From Mycosphaerelloides madeirae (lineage: Eukaryota; Ascomycota; Dothideomycetes; Mycosphaerellales; Mycosphaerellaceae): a DNA stretch of 64,000 nucleotides. A program made the translations under genes and the position numbers. Below, piece by piece: positions 61,880-64,000 of this stretch. The first letter of the stretch is position 1; every line of letters starts with the position of its first letter. The stretch covers positions 1-64,000 of the forward strand of contig NHNV01000104.1 in NCBI GenBank assembly GCA_002785995.1, given 5' to 3'. Below the pieces are notes generated by a model. It had not been told where the DNA came from. It was given only the letters and a program-made list of their open reading frames with translations, and did no database searches.

Positions 61880-64000
61880 ATGGCTCCCTCCACCTTCGCC
61901 TCTGCTGCCGCCGGCACCCCCACGCGCGATGCTGCTGCAAACGACTGGTAAGTCGCGTGCTCCAATGCTCTTCTGCCCGCCCGGAGCCTGCACCGCCGCC
62001 GCCACGCCGGCCCCAAGCACTGCATCAGATGCGGATCGATGCAATGCATGCCTCGAGTTGGAGATGGTGCTGCGAAAGACTCCCGCAACTGCTGGCAGAC
62101 CACGGGCTGTGGCTGTGGCTGGCGTTGCTCTCAAGCCTGTCCGCAAGGCACTGGCCGTATGGAACAGCTGGCTAACATTGCATCAGGAATCGCAGAACGA
62201 ACGGTGCTACTCAGACCTTCCGGAGACCCTCAGGCGCGACTACTGCCCCTCTTGTTTCGCACCCTCTTGACTCGCTCCCTGCTTCGCAACCGCCACGATA
62301 TGTCCCGCCGCACAGAAATGGCACTCTGCCCGACACACGCTACAGCAAAGACCAACTCCTCGACCTGTATAAACAGCAGATTGCTGACGGTGGGCTGAGT
62401 GATGGCCTGTCCGATCTGTTAGTTGCGGCATGGCAGCCAGAGACCGCAAATGGGGCGTCAAGTGGATGGGCGAGGACAGAGCATGCTAGAGATCCCCAGC
62501 CCGGCACAGACATATGCTGGGAAAGAGACGCCGTCGATCCTCCTCTCGGTCTTGTCGAGATGGACGAGGAAGAGAGGGAGCTTTTTGCAAATTCAGTCAA
62601 CACCCCCATCAAGCCTATCAACACCACCAAGGTACGCATGCACTGCCAGAATGGCATCGCGGAGCCTAGTTGCACCACGAAATCGAGCCAAGATGCTCTG
62701 CAACCAGACGCTACGATGTCGTTCTTGCGTTCGCGACAGCGCCTGACTGACGTGTCACAGGAGAATCAGCAGCCAAACGGACTCCCAGGACGTAAGATCT
62801 CCATTTCAAGCATCAACACTCCCGGCGGCTTTGGACTCCCATCACCCAATGTTGCACGTGGCGCTGGTCGTCGCCGGGAGACTAGCGATTCCTACCCATT
62901 CCCTCAAAACAACGTTTCATCCCCGGGCGGCTTCACTCGTGATGAGCAGCGCGCTGCTTCGCCACCACCTTCCCTTCTTCGCCGACGAACAGACTTCAAG
63001 GATCTCGGCAAATCTGAGGACAGGGATGCAGATGACAAGTCGACCTCTTCCACATTCGGAACCTTAAAGCGACATCCAACGGGACCACTCTCGGCAGGGT
63101 TTAATGTACCTTCATCACCGTGGTCCACTACTGCTCCCCAAAGTGCTGGCTTGACGCCTATGGGCTCTTTTGGAAACTTTGGTTCGGCCAGCAATGCGGC
63201 TCAGCAAAGTGCTCCTGGAGAGAAGCGGCCTGCACTGGGCAACGGCAGGTCTGAAAGCAGATTCAAGAATCTTCTGAACAAGGACAGCAGCGAAGATATC
63301 AGTCAGAGGCCTGTTGAGCGTAAGGGAAGCATTTCTGGGCTTGGGAGGGTCAATGAGCACGAGTCATGGAGCGCACACGATCCAGGCAGTGAGCCGCTGG
63401 ATGAAGCCGATGAGGATCTACCCACTGGAAGTGCAGCGCTGGCTGCTGATACCGACATCAGCCCACCGCACCCCCGACAAGGATTTCGCGGATTTGGGAC
63501 GCCAAGCCGACAAGGCACACAGCAGGACGACTTTGGTTTCGCGGCTTTTGGGATGACTTCAGACAACACCCATGCCTTTGGACAAGGACTTCCTCCTGGG
63601 CGAGATGCATTCCACCAGACTCCAGCGCATCAGCGCATAGGACAGCAACCTGGAGGCAACAACGAACCCATGAGCCCTACTGATACCAACCCATATCAAT
63701 CTCCAGAACAACACGAGAAAATGGCAGAAGACAACAGTGACGGCGGCACACATTTGCCAGGACTTGGTCAATTCGGCGGCGATCCGTCGCAACAGCTTGG
63801 AGGCTTGAGTGGGCTAGGTGCCCTACCGAATCTGAGTCGTGGGATGCAAGGTCCAGCGAGCGACAGAAGCCAGACCTCTAGTGTAGGCCCGGGACGCGGT
63901 TTTCCTGGCCTTGGAGGTCTCGGTCAGCTCGGCCCTGGTCATGGTTCTTCTGCGTGGCCCGTCTCGCAAGGAGGTCTTGGAACACCAAGCCGACAGATTG
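61880..64000 (+). CDS. GYF-domain protein, N-terminal part (runs off the window)
   Basis: Exons 61880-61947, 62187-62631 and 62761 to beyond 64000, with introns of 239 nt (CTAAC branch) and 129 nt. The ATG at 61880 begins MAPSTFASAAAGTPTRDAAAND. After splicing come WNRRTNG and TFRRPS, a helical block YSKDQLLDLYKQQ with SDGLSDLL, then RRRETSDSYPFP, RDEQRAASPPPSLLRRRTDF and GTLKRHPTGPLSAGF, motifs of the N-terminal region of fungal GYF-domain (Smy2/GIGYF-type) proteins. The proline-binding GYF domain itself would lie past the window end. Relatives work in mRNA control and vesicle traffic. The final 250 codons are Gly/Gln/Pro-rich (GLGGLGQLGPG). The first intron is long for this genome. Family call rests on the N-terminal motifs, not the GYF domain. 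Confidence 0.75.

Noticed and set aside
1..64000. CRISPR arrays, rRNA, tRNA, intact transposases, or a biosynthetic cluster
   Set aside because: No array, RNA gene or transposase motif was recognised. The P450 stands alone without a polyketide, peptide or terpene synthase gene nearby.

Overview
The window is nuclear DNA of a filamentous ascomycete (Pezizomycotina). I infer Dothideomycetes from the overall look of the genes, but no marker here proves the class. The signs are dense protein genes on both strands, short introns (48-65 nt in most spliced genes) with GTAAGT-like donors, CTAAC/CTGAC-like branch sites and CAG acceptors, and fungal families: a HET-domain gene, a TOK-type two-pore K+ channel, an FMP27 bridge-like lipid transporter, a GH64 glucanase and a GYF-domain protein. 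No tRNA, rRNA, CRISPR array or intact transposon was recognised. Several reading frames that look long begin at TTG or GTG; starts given here were moved to ATG where one could be found. Layout: 0-3.6 kb is a decayed accessory stretch with a ubiquitin-specific protease relic broken by several stops and an unrecognised frame interrupted by TAG. 3.9-8.2 kb holds a secreted GH64 beta-1,3-glucanase, a doubtful membrane-protein locus and an intact alpha/beta hydrolase. 10-28.4 kb is a conserved housekeeping block: an Atos/Chromosome_seg-domain protein, an Fyv7-like rRNA processing factor, MCM3, a multi-KH RNA-binding protein, a disordered nuclear protein, a pyrimidine 5'-nucleotidase-like HAD enzyme, a basic-secretory-protein-type metallopeptidase without signal peptide, and a ribosomal L1-domain biogenesis factor. 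28.4-29.9 kb has two tandem related small genes that look NTF2-like. 30.9-39.8 kb is one uninterrupted 2941-codon FMP27/Hob/BLTP2-family frame. 39.9-44.9 kb is a divergent pair, a mitochondrial IF-3-like gene (interrupted by a 4-N assembly gap) and a large mitochondrial PPR protein. TOK-type channel follows at 45.5-47.9 kb. 47.9-53.0 kb is a second accessory stretch: two unrecognised genes with TAG codons that interrupt or end longer open frames, a DUF1772-like membrane protein and a HET-domain pseudogene with three frameshifts and one nonsense codon. 53.3-60.4 kb carries an amino acid permease, a cytochrome P450, a 2.2-kb gene-poor region with two related hairpins, and a Met/Gly-rich protein. 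The window ends inside a GYF-domain protein gene. How the genes work together: there is no single operon-like pathway, as expected for a fungal chromosome. The clearest functional pairing is the divergent mitochondrial IF-3/PPR pair sharing about 330 bp. The decayed genes are confined to 0-3.6 kb and 48-53 kb, while very long core genes beside them (MCM3, FMP27, PPR, TOK) are intact, which argues for real pseudogenisation rather than poor sequence. I found no convincing previously undescribed multi-gene system; the best leads are the relic islands, the paired hairpins and the unrecognised genes at 48.2-50.2 kb.
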